A stretch of 64,000 nucleotides of DNA from Ampullaceana balthica (GCA_944989445.1 CALYLW010001205.1:110157-174156), one strand, 5' to 3'. Counted from the stretch's first letter, positions 1-12,175 are shown. Notes: a model not told the origin generated them from the sequence alone. Made by a program: numbers and translations.

Positions 1-125
1 ATGAAGCTGCGTTAATTTATTATGTTATGTATACGAAATTTGATGATGTACGATTGCAAAAAGATGCAGTGTTGTTTTTTTTTCTTTAATTATTTTTTTT
101 TAGCTAACTTAGAAAAGGAAATGTA
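1..125 (+). repeat. hAT-type 5' non-coding segment, copy 1
   Basis: This stretch aligns closely with 25041-25160: both carry GTTAATTTATTATGTTATGT followed by GTATACGAAA and AAGATGCAGT, then a T-rich tract ending in TTAGC. The second copy is next to a GGCCCGCGGG-type sequence often seen at hAT element ends. Because hAT coding remains lie at about 2480-3060, I infer this is the left part of the same hAT relic, pushed apart by the LINE at about 250-2440. Confidence 0.6.
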
Positions 126-249
126 CCTTATGGAAAAGGTGTACATTTTAATTTTAGACAATTTATATATATCACAATTTTTTACACGTTATACATCAGC
201 AATAGATGCCCTTGGCAAGAAATCTCACGTAAATACGGACTAGTTTGAT

Positions 250-2440
250 GAATATTGGGACGAGATGAAACCCGTCACTGAAGCCAAAAGGAAAGCTCTT
301 ATGGCCTACAAGGAAAAGCCCACACCCGACAGGCTGCATGCCTTAAAATCAGCAAAGTTGCATGTCCAAAAAAGTTGCCCGTCAATGTGCCAATACCTAC
401 TGGCTAAACCTCTGCACCAGCATACAATCAGCTGCAGAAATGGGCAATGCCAGAGCCATGTACGAAAATATCAAAAGAGCAACTGGCCCTTTGACGTCCA
501 AAGTTGCCCCCCCCCAGCTAAAGTCCAAAAGTGGAGAACTTATCCAAGACCAGGCAGGACAGCTAAAACGGTGGGTTGAGCATTATCTGGAACTGTACTC
601 AACAGTTACCACAGTCTCCAGCACCGCTCTAGATGACATCCCCGATATGCCACTCATGGAAGAGCTTGATATCATGCCCACACAGGAAGAGCTGAGCAAA
701 GCAATTGACAGCCTAGCTTGTGGAAAAGCCCCTGGGAATGATGGCATACCACCGGAAGCTCTAAAGAGTGGCAAGACAGACTTACTACAGCCATTGCACG
801 AGCTTCTGTCCCTCTGCTGGGAACAGGGCTATATCCGCCAAGACCTAAAGGATGCAAATATAGTGACACTATATAAAAACAAGGGTGATAGAAGTGACTG
901 CAATAACTATCGTGGCATCTCACTCCTTAGTATTGTAGGAAAGGCCTTCGCCCGTGTCATACTAACACGTTTACAGAGTCTAGCATCCCGTGTCTATCCA
1001 GAATCTCAATGCGGTTTCCGGGCTGGTCGGTCTACCATAGACATGGTGTTCTCCATACGGCAGCTCCAGGAAAAATACAGAGAGCAACAGATGCCACTAT
1101 ACATTGCCTTCGTGGACCTTACGAAAGCCTTTGATTTCGTCAGTCGCAACGGGCTATTCCAAATCCTGGTAAAAATCGGCTGTCCCCCACACCTACTCGC
1201 CATCGTCAGGCAGTTCCATGATAATATGCAGGGCACAGTGCAGTTTCGATAAAGCTACGTCAGAAGCCTTTCCTGTCAGCAGCGGAGTTAAACAAGGTTG
1301 TGTACTTGCACCTACACTGTTCGCAATATTCTTCTATGTACTGCTTTGATACGCATTCAAGGATAGCAGTGATGGAATCTGGTTACACACCAGAGCTGAT
1401 GGAGGACTTTTCAACACTGCCCGCCTTCGAGCCAAGACCAAAACGACAGATATCCTAATACGTGAGCTACTCTTTGCGGATGATGCGGCATTAACAGCAT
1501 ACACAGAAACTGGTTTGCAACAACTCGTGTCAAGCTTCTCCAATGCCTGCAAAGAATGTGGTCTGCAAATCAGCTTGAAAAAGACAAACATCATGGCCCA
1601 AGACACACAACCTCCTCCTACCATCAATATCGAAAATGAAAACTTGGAGGTTGTTGACAGCTTCACCTACTTGGGTTCCAAGGTCTCCAATATATTGTCC
1701 ATTTAAGAGGAAATAAACAGTAGAATTGGCAAGGCAGCTGCCACAATGGCTAAATTAAGCAAACGGGTCTGGCAAAACACCAAGTTAACAGAGAAAACCA
1801 AACTGTGTGTCTATAGAGCCTGCGTCATTAGTACACTGCTATACGGGAGCGAGACATGGACCACTGATACATCCCAAGAGCGCAAGCTTAATAGCTTCCA
1901 CTTGAGATGCCTGCGACGCATCCTAGGCATTAAATGGCAAGACAAGGTGCCTAATACTGAGGTCCTAATGCGTGCCAATACCCAAAGCATGTTCTCAATC
2001 CTTAGTGAAAGACGCCTGAGATGGCTAGGACATGTTAAAAGAATGAGCCCTGGCCGAATCCCCAAGGACCTGCTATATGGAGAACTGGCATTGGGAAAGA
2101 GGAAGACAGGTCGCCCATGTCTGCGATTTAAAGATGTCTGCCAAAGGGACATGAAAGCAGCCAGAATACGCACAAGCGACTTGAAAGTGTAAGGCAGAAG
2201 ACGGATCTGCGTGGCGCACATTTGTCAAAGAGGGACGTCATGATAGCCGAGGAGCGTAGGATGGAGGAGGCTACAGAAAGAAGAGCTAGGAGAAAGGCCA
2301 AAACATTTGGTAGCAAAGAATTCGTGTGTAAAAGCTGTGATAAAGACTGTTACTCAAGGATAGGACTGCACAGCCACTCGAAGAAATGCAACCCAACTCA
2401 ACAGTGATGCACCATCGTCTCGCGAGATGGAAGGATGCCG
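250..2440 (+). mobile_element. Degraded non-LTR retrotransposon (LINE), reverse transcriptase to C-terminal zinc finger
   Basis: A reverse transcriptase ORF2 can be read across several broken frames. One frame (about 265-360) gives the connector before the RT. A second (362-1252) holds the RT fingers and palm, including KAPGNDGIPPEALK, NNYRGISLLS and CGFRAGRSTIDMV. A third (about 1440-2192) holds the LFADDAA catalytic box, LKKTNIMAQ, FTYLGSKVS, STLLYGSETW and LRWLGHVKRM. The last piece (2222-2407) ends in a CKSCDKDC...H...C zinc knuckle. There are frame changes near 358, 1252 and 2190-2220 and a stop at 1704-1706, so it is dead. The 5' end is truncated. The 3' untranslated tail (CCATCGTC, then GGATGCC) matches the relative at 55592-56400. 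The clade is uncertain: RTE-like or I-like. Confidence 0.93.
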
Positions 2441-2479
2441 ATTGCAAGACATCTAAACATTCTTAACACAAATCTTCAA

Positions 2480-3260
2480 AGGCAAAATGCAGTGGTAAGC
2501 CAATTATAATAACCATAATTTAAATTACATATCAAGGCCTTTGGGAACATTCTGCAACTTTTTCAAAGGCAACTGTCTCAAATGCAGTCTTATACCACAC
2601 ATGTCCCCTTACTACAGGAAATCATGACATGTTTTACAAAAAGAAGCTTCAATGAGCAAATACAGAAGTATGTTGTAGATGTCAAATCAATGGCTGATGA
2701 CTTTCAAAGACTTTTAAGGACTTTGAAACGATTGGAAATGAAATCATAAGTTTTTCTTTACCTTTCTCTGTTGACCCTGATGATGCTACATGCCATCTGC
2801 AAATATAACTAATTAAGTAGCAGAGTGTTGCTGAATGTCGCAACAGGCAACAGCTTTCTCACATTGACCTTTACAGTCAGCTGGATAAAGAGAAATTCAA
2901 AGAGTCGTACATTTTCTAACAAAATGCTCAGCTTGTTTGGTTCGACATACTTGGGTAAACAGACATTTTCAATTATGAATTTTAACAAGATCTGTGTAAT
3001 GACGGGAAAAAGTGACTCTCACATACATAATAGTATACGTATTAAAAACCAGTGGCATTAAGCCTGACCTGATCCTATTTACTGCATTTAAGATCTTAGT
3101 TTCACCATTCACATTAAAATGTCCCTATTAAAACTTCTCAACCTATTTCATCTTTATAATATTATTTTTATCCGGCCCGCGAATATCTTTACTTCGAGGA
3201 ATATGGCCCACCATGCAAAATGTTTGGACGCCTCTGCTTTATACAATAATCGTATAGCAA
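2480..3260 (+). pseudogene. hAT-superfamily transposase relic (C-terminal half), GTF2IRD2/EPM2AIP1-like type
   Basis: Conceptual translation of 2590-3060 needs several frame shifts. It gives pieces typical of domesticated and mobile hAT transposases: a DVKSMADDFQ segment, VDPDDATCHLQ, then SHIDLYSQLDKEKF, and in the open piece 2825-3061 the dimerisation motif LFGSTYLGKQTFSIMNFNK. In family members this region is normally LFGSTYxCEQxFSxMNxxK. Downstream, 3171-3215 (TCCGGCCCGCG ... TGGCCCACCATGCAAAA) resembles hAT terminal non-coding DNA. Stops and shifts make it a pseudogene. Its 5' part is probably 1-125, separated by the LINE. The family call comes from remembered motif patterns, not from a search. 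Confidence 0.72.
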
Positions 3261-3965
3261 CACTTTGTTGTATGACTTCTAAATATTTACTTAGGCTTCT
3301 TCGTGTTTATTAACACATGCGCGTCTTTTGTACATTAAACATATGTTTAAGATGTAATGAAATAATAAGTGTAAACATTCTGTAAAAGAGTTATTTACTG
3401 AAAATTTGACATCAGTAGATGTTTGTGAAGAAAAATAAAGTATCATAATAAAAGAAAACTACTCAATCTATCTCTTTCGTGTGTGTCATAATGATAAAAA
3501 TCGTGCAAATAGATTGCTAAGATTTACTTGTATTAGCATTTTATAAATAAAAAAAAATAAAAAAAACTTGTAGACAAGCGCTAGTAGTGCAACGTGTAAA
3601 TATATAGATAATTTATTTTTAATGTTCTTGCAAATAACTTCATTTTTGTAAATGAATGTGTTTCTTTTATGTTCCCCAATTAAACATTGACAAAATTACT
3701 TTTAAAAGCTTTAACTCTACAAAATAATTTGTTCGATAACGCATTAAAATACAATGTCACAATTTTAAATATTAGTGTTTTACAATTTAAAAGTTTAGTT
3801 AATAGTTCGGAAATCGAATGTGAAATATTAATTAGTAAATTTCATCATTTTAATTTCGGAAACCAATGTTTAAAAATGGCAATATGGAATCTTAGTTACT
3901 TTAAACAAAAAAAAATTTTTTTAAAAATAAATAAATAAATAATAAGATAATGTAATTTTATTTTT

Positions 3966-4395
3966 TTTTAAAAAGGACACGCTCTTATTTACATATAGAA
4001 AGTGCACTAAAAAGAAGAAAATAAAAAATTTTCTATGAAAACAGGTGAAATCGGTGAACCTATCTATCTACTGCACATAAAAGCGTGGGGCGCCCATCAC
4101 AAATCATTTCTAATTGAAACTATTCTATTACATATATATAAATATTTCTAATTAATGTGATTAGCATTTCTATGATCAAAGCTGTGAAACTTTTACTGTT
4201 TATTAATATTCATACAAATTTGTTTTTATGTTTCGCAGCCTTGCACACGACAGAGAGTTGTGATGAGCGCACCACGCTTTTATGTGCAGTAGATAGGTTC
4301 ACCGATTTCACCTGTTTTCATAGAAAATTTTTTATTTTCTTCTTTTTAGTGCACTTTCTATATGTAAATAAAAGCGTGTCCTTTTAAAAAAAAAG
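3966..4395. mobile_element. Foldback MITE with inverted arms of about 130 bp
   Basis: The left arm (about 3966-4100) and right arm (about 4255-4395) are near-perfect reverse complements. Each carries GGACACGCT, TTTACATATAGAAAGTGCAC, TAAAAAGAAGAAAATAAAAA, GGTGAAATCGGTGAACCTA and TGCACATAAAAGCGTGG in opposite order, around a loop of about 150 bp. No coding capacity is seen. Related arms occur at 25688-25999, and half-arms at about 4415-4430, 5210-5275, 24390-24440 and 26015-26130. Together they define a small foldback family. Confidence 0.85.
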
Positions 4396-4687
4396 ATTTT
4401 TTTACATTATTTTATTTTCTACTTTTTAGTATCAACATTTTCTTAAATTTATTTTTCGACCTTATCAATTCAATTTAATTAGTTAAACTTCATTGTCAAT
4501 AACTTAAATGTGATAGTGGTAAAAAGATAGATTATTAAAAATATAAATTAAAAATTTGTGCATTAAAATTTAAGGGAAAACAGTTACCCCAACTGAAATT
4601 TTAACCACGTACCTCCAGGTCGGAAATCGATCACGGTAACGATTTGGCCAGCACGCCTGACGAATCATCGCTCTATTGTAACATATA

Positions 4688-5540
4688 ATAAAAACTCTTT
4701 ACAAACCACTTCTGACATCAACACATTGAAATTACTTGTATCCCTCTAGTGCGAATTGTTTATATAACTTGATGTGATAGTGTTAATTACACAACGCGTA
4801 AAGACAAAGTTGTTGACTTTAAATCCCTTTATATGAGACAGAACTAAAAGTATTGTTAATGTTCATCGCGCGACAAACATTTACAGATGCGCTGATCTCC
4901 CCTGCCCTTGATGTAAAAACACGGGAATTCGGTAAACGAGGGCCAGAGTTAAACCAGTGAGCCTTGGAGGTCAACTCTAGCAGACGACTATACATTCTAA
5001 ATTGTGATAAATAGAGATAAACTAAAAATTGATTAATTTAATTACGGTACATTCGATCGATATGGAATTTTGATACAATGCATTGTCATCCACGATCGGT
5101 ATGTGGTAAAGTTTTTAGATCTCTAGGACCATCAGAAGTGGTTTAATTTTACGTTACAAGATTGGAAGGAAGGATGGATGGTTGGATACAACATACAAAT
5201 AGTGTGACTTAAATAAAAGCGTGTAAATAAGTAAAATGTAAAAAACATCTTTTTTTAAAAAGGACACGCTTTTATTTCATTGGTTCTTGCATCCCTGCCC
5301 TCAAATTGAAAATTACTATGTCGAGAGGCGTTGTGTGAGAAATAGAACGAGAAAAAAAAACTCTTTGCAAACCACTTCTGACATCAACACATTGAATTTA
5401 CTTGTATCCCTCAAGTGCGAATTGATTTATATAACTTAATGTGATAGTGTTAATTAAACAACCTGTATAGACAAAGTTTTTGACTAAAAATCCATTATAT
5501 ATGAGACAGAACTAAAAGTAAAAATATTGCTAATGTTCAT
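4688..5540 (+). repeat. Direct repeat pair (4688-4860, 5360-5535) around a family A copy (4790-5180)
   Basis: Both direct repeats carry CCACTTCTGACATCAACACA, CTTGTATCCCTC and GATGTGATAGTGTTAATTA-type sequence, running into the left end of family A (GACAAAGTTGTTGAC...AAATCC). Between them lies a family A variant with the GTACATTCGATCGAT core and GATCTCTAGGACCATCAGAA, which recurs at 26205-26350, then a partial foldback-MITE end at 5210-5275 (GGACACGCTTTTATTTCATT). No gene is present here. Confidence 0.65.
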
Positions 5541-5599
5541 CGTTCAAAATCATTATACCCGGCTTGTTGCATCTACTCATCGTTGACAGGTACTTCAAA

Positions 5600-6535
5600 A
5601 ACACATGAAATTGATATATGTTAACAAAGCCTTGTCTGACACAAGATGGTTAGCCTTTGACATGATGCTGTAAGGTCTGTTAATAACTCATACCATGAGA
5701 ATATCGTAGCACTGGAAGAATTAGCAACAAACGAGAATCAGTCTCGTGACTGTCGACTTGAAGCAGAAGGATTTCTTAAGGAACTTGAACAACTGGAAGT
5801 CTATATTTTACTTTAAATTTGATTTTGTTAAAAGACAGCATTCTTAATTTGATTACTATGAAGACAAAGGAAAAGGACAAGTCCGTGGTAACAAAAGAGT
5901 ATAAACAATCTTCAATTCTTTTTTTAAAAAAAGCGTCAGACAAAAATTCAAGGTTTAGGTATTTCTGGTAATCATTGACAAACTTTCTTAAACCCTACAA
6001 CATCGGTTAGGCGCATATGAGACATACATGAGAAATTAGCCTTTCCTACAAACCTAACTGAGCTCAGCAATTTCGCCATCCACTTGGCAGCAGCCAAGTC
6101 AATGGAAGAATATTCAAGCGATTTCGAAGACTGCTTACCTTCAAAATTAGCCCAATTTTCAGAACTCTTTAATAATGTATTGTCCAGACCCAGGCACAGG
6201 GTAAGGAAAAGGAAGTAGCCCAATGTTTACTCAAAACACGCGCACAGAGCTAAAAATATGTGCTGCTTTTGAAGGAGCAAACATTTCACACATTCCTTTA
6301 CAAATGTACACATCGCACTTCGCATCTATCTTTCAATGCTGACATCAAACTGCAGCTGAGAGCGATCATTCTCAAAGTTGAAAAGAATATAAAATGAGTA
6401 AAAATTTACATGGGACAACAAAGACTGAGTATGCTCTAATGAGCATTTAAAAGGAACTTTTAAGCTTACTTAGCTTTACTGACTTGTTTGAAAACTTTGC
6501 CATGAGCAAAATTCGCAAACGAAAGTTGTAGGTTA
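5600..6535 (+). pseudogene. hAT-superfamily transposase relic (DUF4371 / zinc finger MYM-like type)
   Basis: Frame-shifted translation gives, in order: KALSDTRWLAFD at 5626; NIVALEELATNENQSRDCRL and EAEGFLKELEQLE to about 5815; SMEEYSSDFEDCLPSKLAQF with SELF at about 6100-6175; and the C-terminal dimerisation block IALRIYLSMLTSNCS*ERSF and SKLKRI at about 6300-6390, followed by an ALMSI...LTDLFENFAMSKIRKRK tail to 6530. This order matches the LSDTRW ... LEAEGL ... NCSxERSFSKLKxIKN layout of DUF4371-containing hAT transposases. Many stops and indels are present, so it is not functional. The open minus-strand frame at 5972-6223 is a shadow. Confidence 0.8.
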
Positions 6536-6767
6536 AAATAATAATATACATATTTTTCAATAATTTTTGTATTTCAAATGGAGAAAACAATTCGTTACCC
6601 CATGAAAAAAAGTTTTAAAAAATATATATATTTAAAAATACGGAATAACGCGTAATATATTTTTTATGCAGGCTCGTTCGTAACCACGAAACAGCTTAAG
6701 TCGGGATGGGATCATCGCAACCGGAGGACTACCTGTATATAAACATGTCTATGCTTTCACGCCTTTA

Positions 6768-6771
<4 letters not shown>

Positions 6772-6830
<59 letters not shown>
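6772..6830. repeat. (TA)n microsatellite
   Basis: An uninterrupted TA dinucleotide run of about 58 bp between the hAT relic and its presumed 3' flank. Confidence 0.97.
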
Positions 6831-6831
<1 letters not shown>

Positions 6832-7419
6832 CGAAATATTAAATCAGAGATATTGGATTCATAATTTTCCTCTAGAAAAACATCAACAAAGAAAAACCAT
6901 CTTTTGATTTTTTCGGGGAATAAAATCGTATTCCCCCCCACACCACTGTTCTGGAGGGAGTCGTGAGGTGGGATTCGTCCATGCTGTCGGTGTGTCCAAG
7001 CCCAAATGGCTTTATATCTTTGAAAAAATTAGCCCCTTTCATGTCCAGCCTTTTTTAAAGATCTCTATGCGGCGACTGTTTCTTTCCTTTTTCCCCCTTG
7101 TCACAGATCGTCACAAAAACTTAGACCACGCCTCCAATGTAACGTCACAAAGCTTTAGGACCCCTCCCCCTAAAAGCAGTATTTTCTAATTGAACATTAG
7201 CATGTTTTAAAATACTTTTTTTGTCATTTAAGTATTATTCAGTGTAAGTGTTGTTTGTGTGTTGGGACTGTTTTAGTATTGCAAGTTAACTGATATTTTT
7301 TTAAAATAAAAGTTTTCGCGTTTAACGTATTTCATTGTATTTCTTAATTTCTTTCTAGATGAAAAAAATGTCTCTTCTTTTTTTTCTGACATCAAAATCG
7401 TACACAGAAAAAAATTGAG

Positions 7420-7495
7420 CTCGGGTGTCACCCCCTGATGGGTGTCACCCGGGGCGGCCCACCCCCTCACCCCCCCCATAGTGACGCCACTGGTT
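7420..7495. repeat. hAT-like terminal segment (GTGTCACCC / GTGACGCCACTG)
   Basis: GGTGTCACCCCCTGATGGGT, a GGCGGCCCACCCCC stretch and GTGACGCCACTGG resemble the terminal inverted repeat of hAT elements that begin CAGTGGCGTCAC. It lies about 1 kb downstream of the DUF4371-type transposase relic and could be its right end. No matching left end was found. Confidence 0.4.
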
Positions 7496-7687
7496 TATAC
7501 AGCACTTAAGGGCCGTCATTTTCAACGTAAATCATTTGAGTCCATTGGTAACCTAGTCGGGCTACTTATTGATTGATTTACCTTAAAGTCTGTGAAAATA
7601 CCAATTTGAAAGTTGGGGTTTTGACAGTATTTGTCTGTGATTTTTGCAAAGCTGATCAACTTTTAAATGCATCAGCCTTGAATACAT

Positions 7688-7800
7688 ATCGTATCGTATC
7701 TCTTTGTATCTTATTTGTTACAGACGCGCCTTCTATACAACGATTATCCATGGTTTGTTGCTAATCCTGCAGTCCTTATAGAGCTTTAAATATTCTTAAA
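7688..7800 (-). mobile_element. 3' end fragment of the CR1/Jockey-group LINE
   Basis: On the minus strand this stretch matches the 3' untranslated tail of the LINE at 11328-12125. Shared features are CCATGGTTTGTT / CATAGATAAGCG, the GACGC(T/G)CCTTCTATACA box and the (GATAA)-type end. It is a 5'-truncated insertion of only about 110 bp; another such stub is at 41608-41722. Confidence 0.7.
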
Positions 7801-10268
7801 GTGTTTCTTCAGCACAAGATGCAGATTATACGACATTTTAGTTGATCTGCATTCGATTATAAAATATACATGTTTAGAATTATTTACATTAAATTTAACT
7901 GTTTGGTGCCTTTTTAATGCTTCTGTAATAATGGTTTATCTATTATGTTGTAGCCAACAACATACTGTACCCTCACGTCAAGGACCTTCAATAATATAAA
8001 TTAAATTACAATTTAAATACAACAAATATTCAATAGTTTTCAAGAGAGAAACAAATGAAATTGAAATTGAATTAAACGATAATTGGGTTCACCAGTGCAA
8101 ATATATTTAATTTTCTTTAAATGCCTCTTTAATACAAGTATTTGTTAGACCTTTCGAACATTACTTTATCTTTTTTTTTACAATGATTAATGTTTGCTAG
8201 GATCGCAAGACAAAACAATGACATACACATGTAAAAAAAATATATGCATGTAATTGAGGATCATGGAACAAATACAAATTATTTCATTAAGAATAAAAAT
8301 CCTGATCAAATGCCATAACTTGATATCGACCTAGTTTATACGTAATATTCGGGAAACCAGTGTTACTATTTTTAGCACAGACGGCTTGGTCCAAACATCT
8401 GATGATTTCATCTCGGCATTGCTTCATTCACATTATTGATGGTTTAACTTTTGGTTGAGACTGATGTGAGTAGCAGGCTTTCTTGATTTTTTAATTTAAA
8501 GAAGTGTTTTAGATATAAATATATAATTAATATATATATAATATATATAATTTGTTCTTCTATCTCATGAATATTATTCTTAATTATTTCATATATATGT
8601 ATTGCAACTGCATTGTTTATATACATGTGCACCAATTACTTATTCGAATTTGTATATTATTAATTAAAACGATACACACAAAGAAGACATTTATTTGACA
8701 ATTTTAAACACATAAGTTATGTCCTCTTTGATTTATTGTTCATAATTCTATTACCATCCTAAGATGTCGATGTATTATCAGCATTCAATAGCAAAAAAAG
8801 AAGAACCCTATCTTCGGATCAGTCTTTCCCAACTCTAAGGATTGATTGACACCAAACAAAATGTCATGTTTTGCCTAAGACCAGTGAGCCATTTGATTAA
8901 AAAAAATTTTTTTAAACATTAAGTCGGTACTCTATTCGAGAAATACTACTAATGTGTGAGAGGACCATACTTATTTTAATTATATTACGTTCATTTTATT
9001 TTTAATATAAAATAAAATAATGTAAAGTGTGAGTAGTAGGTAAATATTTGTATTATATAATGTGTACTCAACATCTTTATTGTACAACTACCAGTATATT
9101 GAGTCTAAAAATGTTTTTTTTAAATCCGATATCAGAGTAGCTAAAAATAGTTAAGTGTTTACATTTGATAGGAAACATGACCGTAATGTTATATGCCACG
9201 TATGTGTAATTTAAAAAAAAATTTGCTTTCTTACATACCAAAGCTTGGAATGACCTGTGTTGATAGGCAAAATCCTATCCTATTTTTAGATACACGCAAT
9301 TGAGTAAAATCCATTTTTTTTCTTTCAAGCAGCCTCCTCACTGCTGGTATTTACTTAAGTTAGCAACCGGGCAGCTGCAGCTTGAGCTAATAGACGTGCA
9401 GTCAGATAATACAGTGAATCTAATGTTTAATTAATACTGCGACATTAGTTGACTACTAGAAGTCTGTGTGTTTCATCTTACATTTAATATTATACTAAAA
9501 TGATTTCAGCTTAAATGTATCGATTGAGTAACCGCACATTTTGCAATCAAATGTGATTCTGATATTTACCTTGCTGAAGCCAAGTCATAGCTGCAGATTC
9601 AGTAATTCATATAGCGGTGGAACCGTGGACTTTAAATGAACGATAGTTGGTTGTCAAAGCTGATATGATAGACTTAAAGTTTTTGTTTTCTAATTCAGCA
9701 TTTTCAATTGTTTCCCCTTTCTGTTTTAGTATCTTGAAACAGGAATTTCTCGTTGACATCTCAATGTTAATTAACTTCACAACAGGGACTACACACTAAT
9801 AAATGACATTATAATGTGAGTACTCTTAGTTAATGATATATTTTTAGACGTCAATAATCAATCATCAAATGCTTTTTTTGTAAACACTGAATCAATTTAA
9901 GGTGCTTATTTGATGCATTGAATAATTCCAATATAAGTAGTTGTAAGAAGAAATATTCAGTTTATTTTTACCTTTTTTATATATGTTTTTTAAAATTATT
10001 ATAAATATATTTCGATAAATATATATTAAACTTAATTTTCGTTTATTTTTTTGTATGTCATAAAGTAACTATTTATTTCTTAGATATTCAAGATGGACAC
10101 TGTAAAATACCCTATATCAGTAATTGTAAAACTACCTATGGGGATGTTGCAATCGAAAAGAAATGTAAGGGTAATAATTTTTTAACAAATTCTTAATATT
10201 CCTTTATTATAAAAACAAATGAAAAACAATCACAATAGCAAACACACGTTCACACGCGTCATATATAA
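7800..10268. other. AT-rich DNA without a recognised gene
   Basis: Open frames here are short (63 aa or less) and low in complexity, and none shows a recognisable domain or a coding pattern on either strand. Short TA-rich patches occur near 8520-8550. No repeat family defined elsewhere in the window was recognised. Confidence 0.6.
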
Positions 10269-10269
10269 T

Positions 10270-10575
10270 AATCATATATAATAACAGGCAATGTTCTGTA
10301 CGGTCATTGATAGCGATTGGTCCCTCAAACTCCTACAGACTCCTACAGCCAATAACTAGCGGAAACAAATTAAATCTCATCTATATGTTGAGCGACGTTA
10401 AAAACGAGTTATTTTTTATGAATTTTGTATCCCAAGAGTTTATTTGAAGCGGTTCGCGCTGGGCTTTGTAGTCAAAAACTATATTTTTACGTGTTATTTA
10501 TTATAACTATAACGTATAGTATATTTGAGGTGATACACATGTATTGCCGGTCGAGACGATGAGTCTCTCGACATA
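10270..10575 (-). repeat. Family B dispersed repeat, copy 1
   Basis: The reverse complement carries the same ordered blocks as 22750-23097 and 38026-38375: CGACCGGCA(A/T)ACATGT, a degenerate TTTTGACTA-type block, an AACTCGTT-type block, ACCAATCGCTA, and CAATGACCG followed by ACAGAACATTGCC. No coding capacity. Confidence 0.75.
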
Positions 10576-10884
10576 CTGCGGTGAAGTGTCTATGCGTTAA
10601 TACAAATCTTCATTTACCATCTGAGAAAAAAGGGGGGGGGGTGGTGAATGAACCTTTAAACTTTTCAACCCATTCAAAAATCGAATAAATTTATATACAT
10701 TTCATGTATTACATTAATAGAAAAAAAAAGTTTAATCATAGAGGTCAAGGTTTTTGAACTGGATCGATGAAACATTTAAAAATGCAGTACATATAATATT
10801 GAGTGGAATAAAACGTAAACTAAGGACTATTACAAAGCTAAAGACATAAATACTATCTTTTTCTAATTATGCCTTATAAATATA

Positions 10885-10960
10885 GCATATATATATATAT
10901 ATATATATATATGCATTATATGTATATATATATATATATTATATGTATGTATATATATAA
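10885..10960. repeat. (TA)n microsatellite, interrupted
   Basis: Two TA runs separated by short TGCATTATATGTA spacers. Confidence 0.9.
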
Positions 10961-11159
10961 ATATAATAGATCCCAGTTACATGACCAAGTGATAAGTCAA
11001 CTGGTTAAATTTTAATGATTTTCATAATTTATAAGGGTGTTACCATCGAACATGTCCTAATAGCATTACCCGTACTGTTAAATAAGGATTTTTAAAAAAT
11101 CGTAACTTCATTTTGTCCGTATACGCGTTTCACTTAAATATTTTAATATAATTTAAGAT

Positions 11160-12175
11160 GAATGACCCCCTTTCCAGTCCATGACGTACTATGGGGCAAG
11201 TGATGTAGCCTTCACAAGTTTTTAGCCACCACTAATGAGCAGGGGAATGTGTGGCCAGCACAATGCCCCAGGGGCATTGCCAGTACCCGGGCTCGAACCC
11301 GCCACTCGGGATCTGCCTCGAATTGATAAAATGGGAAACTAACTGGAGTATGTCTTTCCACCCAGAAAAGTGTCAACTGTTAAGAGTAACAAAGAAAAAG
11401 AAACAAATAAATTCAAAATATTACATTCATGGAAAAGAACTGACCCAAACTAAAGATGCAAAATACTTAGGAGTCTTAATAAATGAGAAACTATCAGGGA
11501 ATCCCCGTGTCAATGAAGTTATTAAAAAATCAAACAAAACCTTAGGCTTTATAAAAAGGAACTTTAACAAATGTAATAGAGATATAAAACGAAAATGCTA
11601 CCTCACGTTGGTGAGACCTGTAATAGAATATGCATCTTCTGTATGGGACCCATCCACCAAAGAAAACATTGATAAACTAGAACAAATTCAAAAAAGAGCT
11701 GTCAGATTCATTACTGGAGAATATTCGAAATTGACAAGAATAACACCATTAGTTAAATCATTAAACCTTGAAACACTAGAGGATAGAAGAACCAAGAGCA
11801 AAGTAGTAATCATACATAAAGCTAATAATTCTAATTTAGAAATACAACACAAAGATAACTTAATACAACCCTCAGATATACATAAGGATAAAAACACCTT
11901 TCTTATTCCGTATGCAAGAACAAACACATACAAGTTTTCCTTCTTCCCGTCCGGAATTCGAGCGTGGAATGGGTTGCCTGAAGAATCCAGGAAAACCAAT
12001 ACTTTATCAACAGTTAAATCTCTAATAAAAATGCAGGACTAAACACAAACCATAGATAAGCGTAGGACGCAATAATCTTCTGTATAGAAGGAGCGTCTGT
12101 AAACAGATAAGATAAGATAAGATAAGAATCGATAGTCCAGTGCGCTACCACTTAAGCGGTCACATATTTTGAAAA
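11160..12175 (-). mobile_element. tRNA-derived SINE split by a LINE insertion
   Basis: On the minus strand a tRNA-like head starts at about 12163 with an A box (GTGGTAGCGCACTGG, 12137-12155). It resumes after the LINE with CCGAGTGGCGGGTTCGAGCCC, whose B box GGTTCGAGCCC lies at about 11289-11302, and then runs into an unrelated body to about 11160. The LINE at 11328-12125 interrupts the anticodon region. The flanking 8-mers GAATTGAT (11320-11327) and GAATCGAT (12126-12133) are a candidate target-site duplication with one mismatch. This family differs from the GCGGCTGGAT SINE. Confidence 0.72.
11328..12125 (+). mobile_element. CR1/Jockey-group LINE, 5'-truncated RT C-terminus with (GATAA)n tail
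   Basis: An open frame running to 12042 encodes the thumb and C-terminal part of a non-LTR reverse transcriptase. It shows WETNWSMSFHPEKCQLL, DAKYLGVLIN, KTLGFIKRN, KCYLTLVRPVIEYASSVWDP, LEQIQKRAVRFITG and FFPSGIRAWNGLPEE. The 5' part, including the YxDD palm, is missing, as expected for a truncated insertion. The frame has no stop, which suggests a fairly young copy. The 3' end is a GATAA microsatellite tail at 12103-12125. The upstream in-frame codons (11251-11320) belong to the SINE, not to the LINE. Confidence 0.9.

Noticed and set aside
5972..6223. 83-residue minus-strand frame
   Set aside because: It is antisense to the hAT relic, whose plus-strand motifs explain the sequence.
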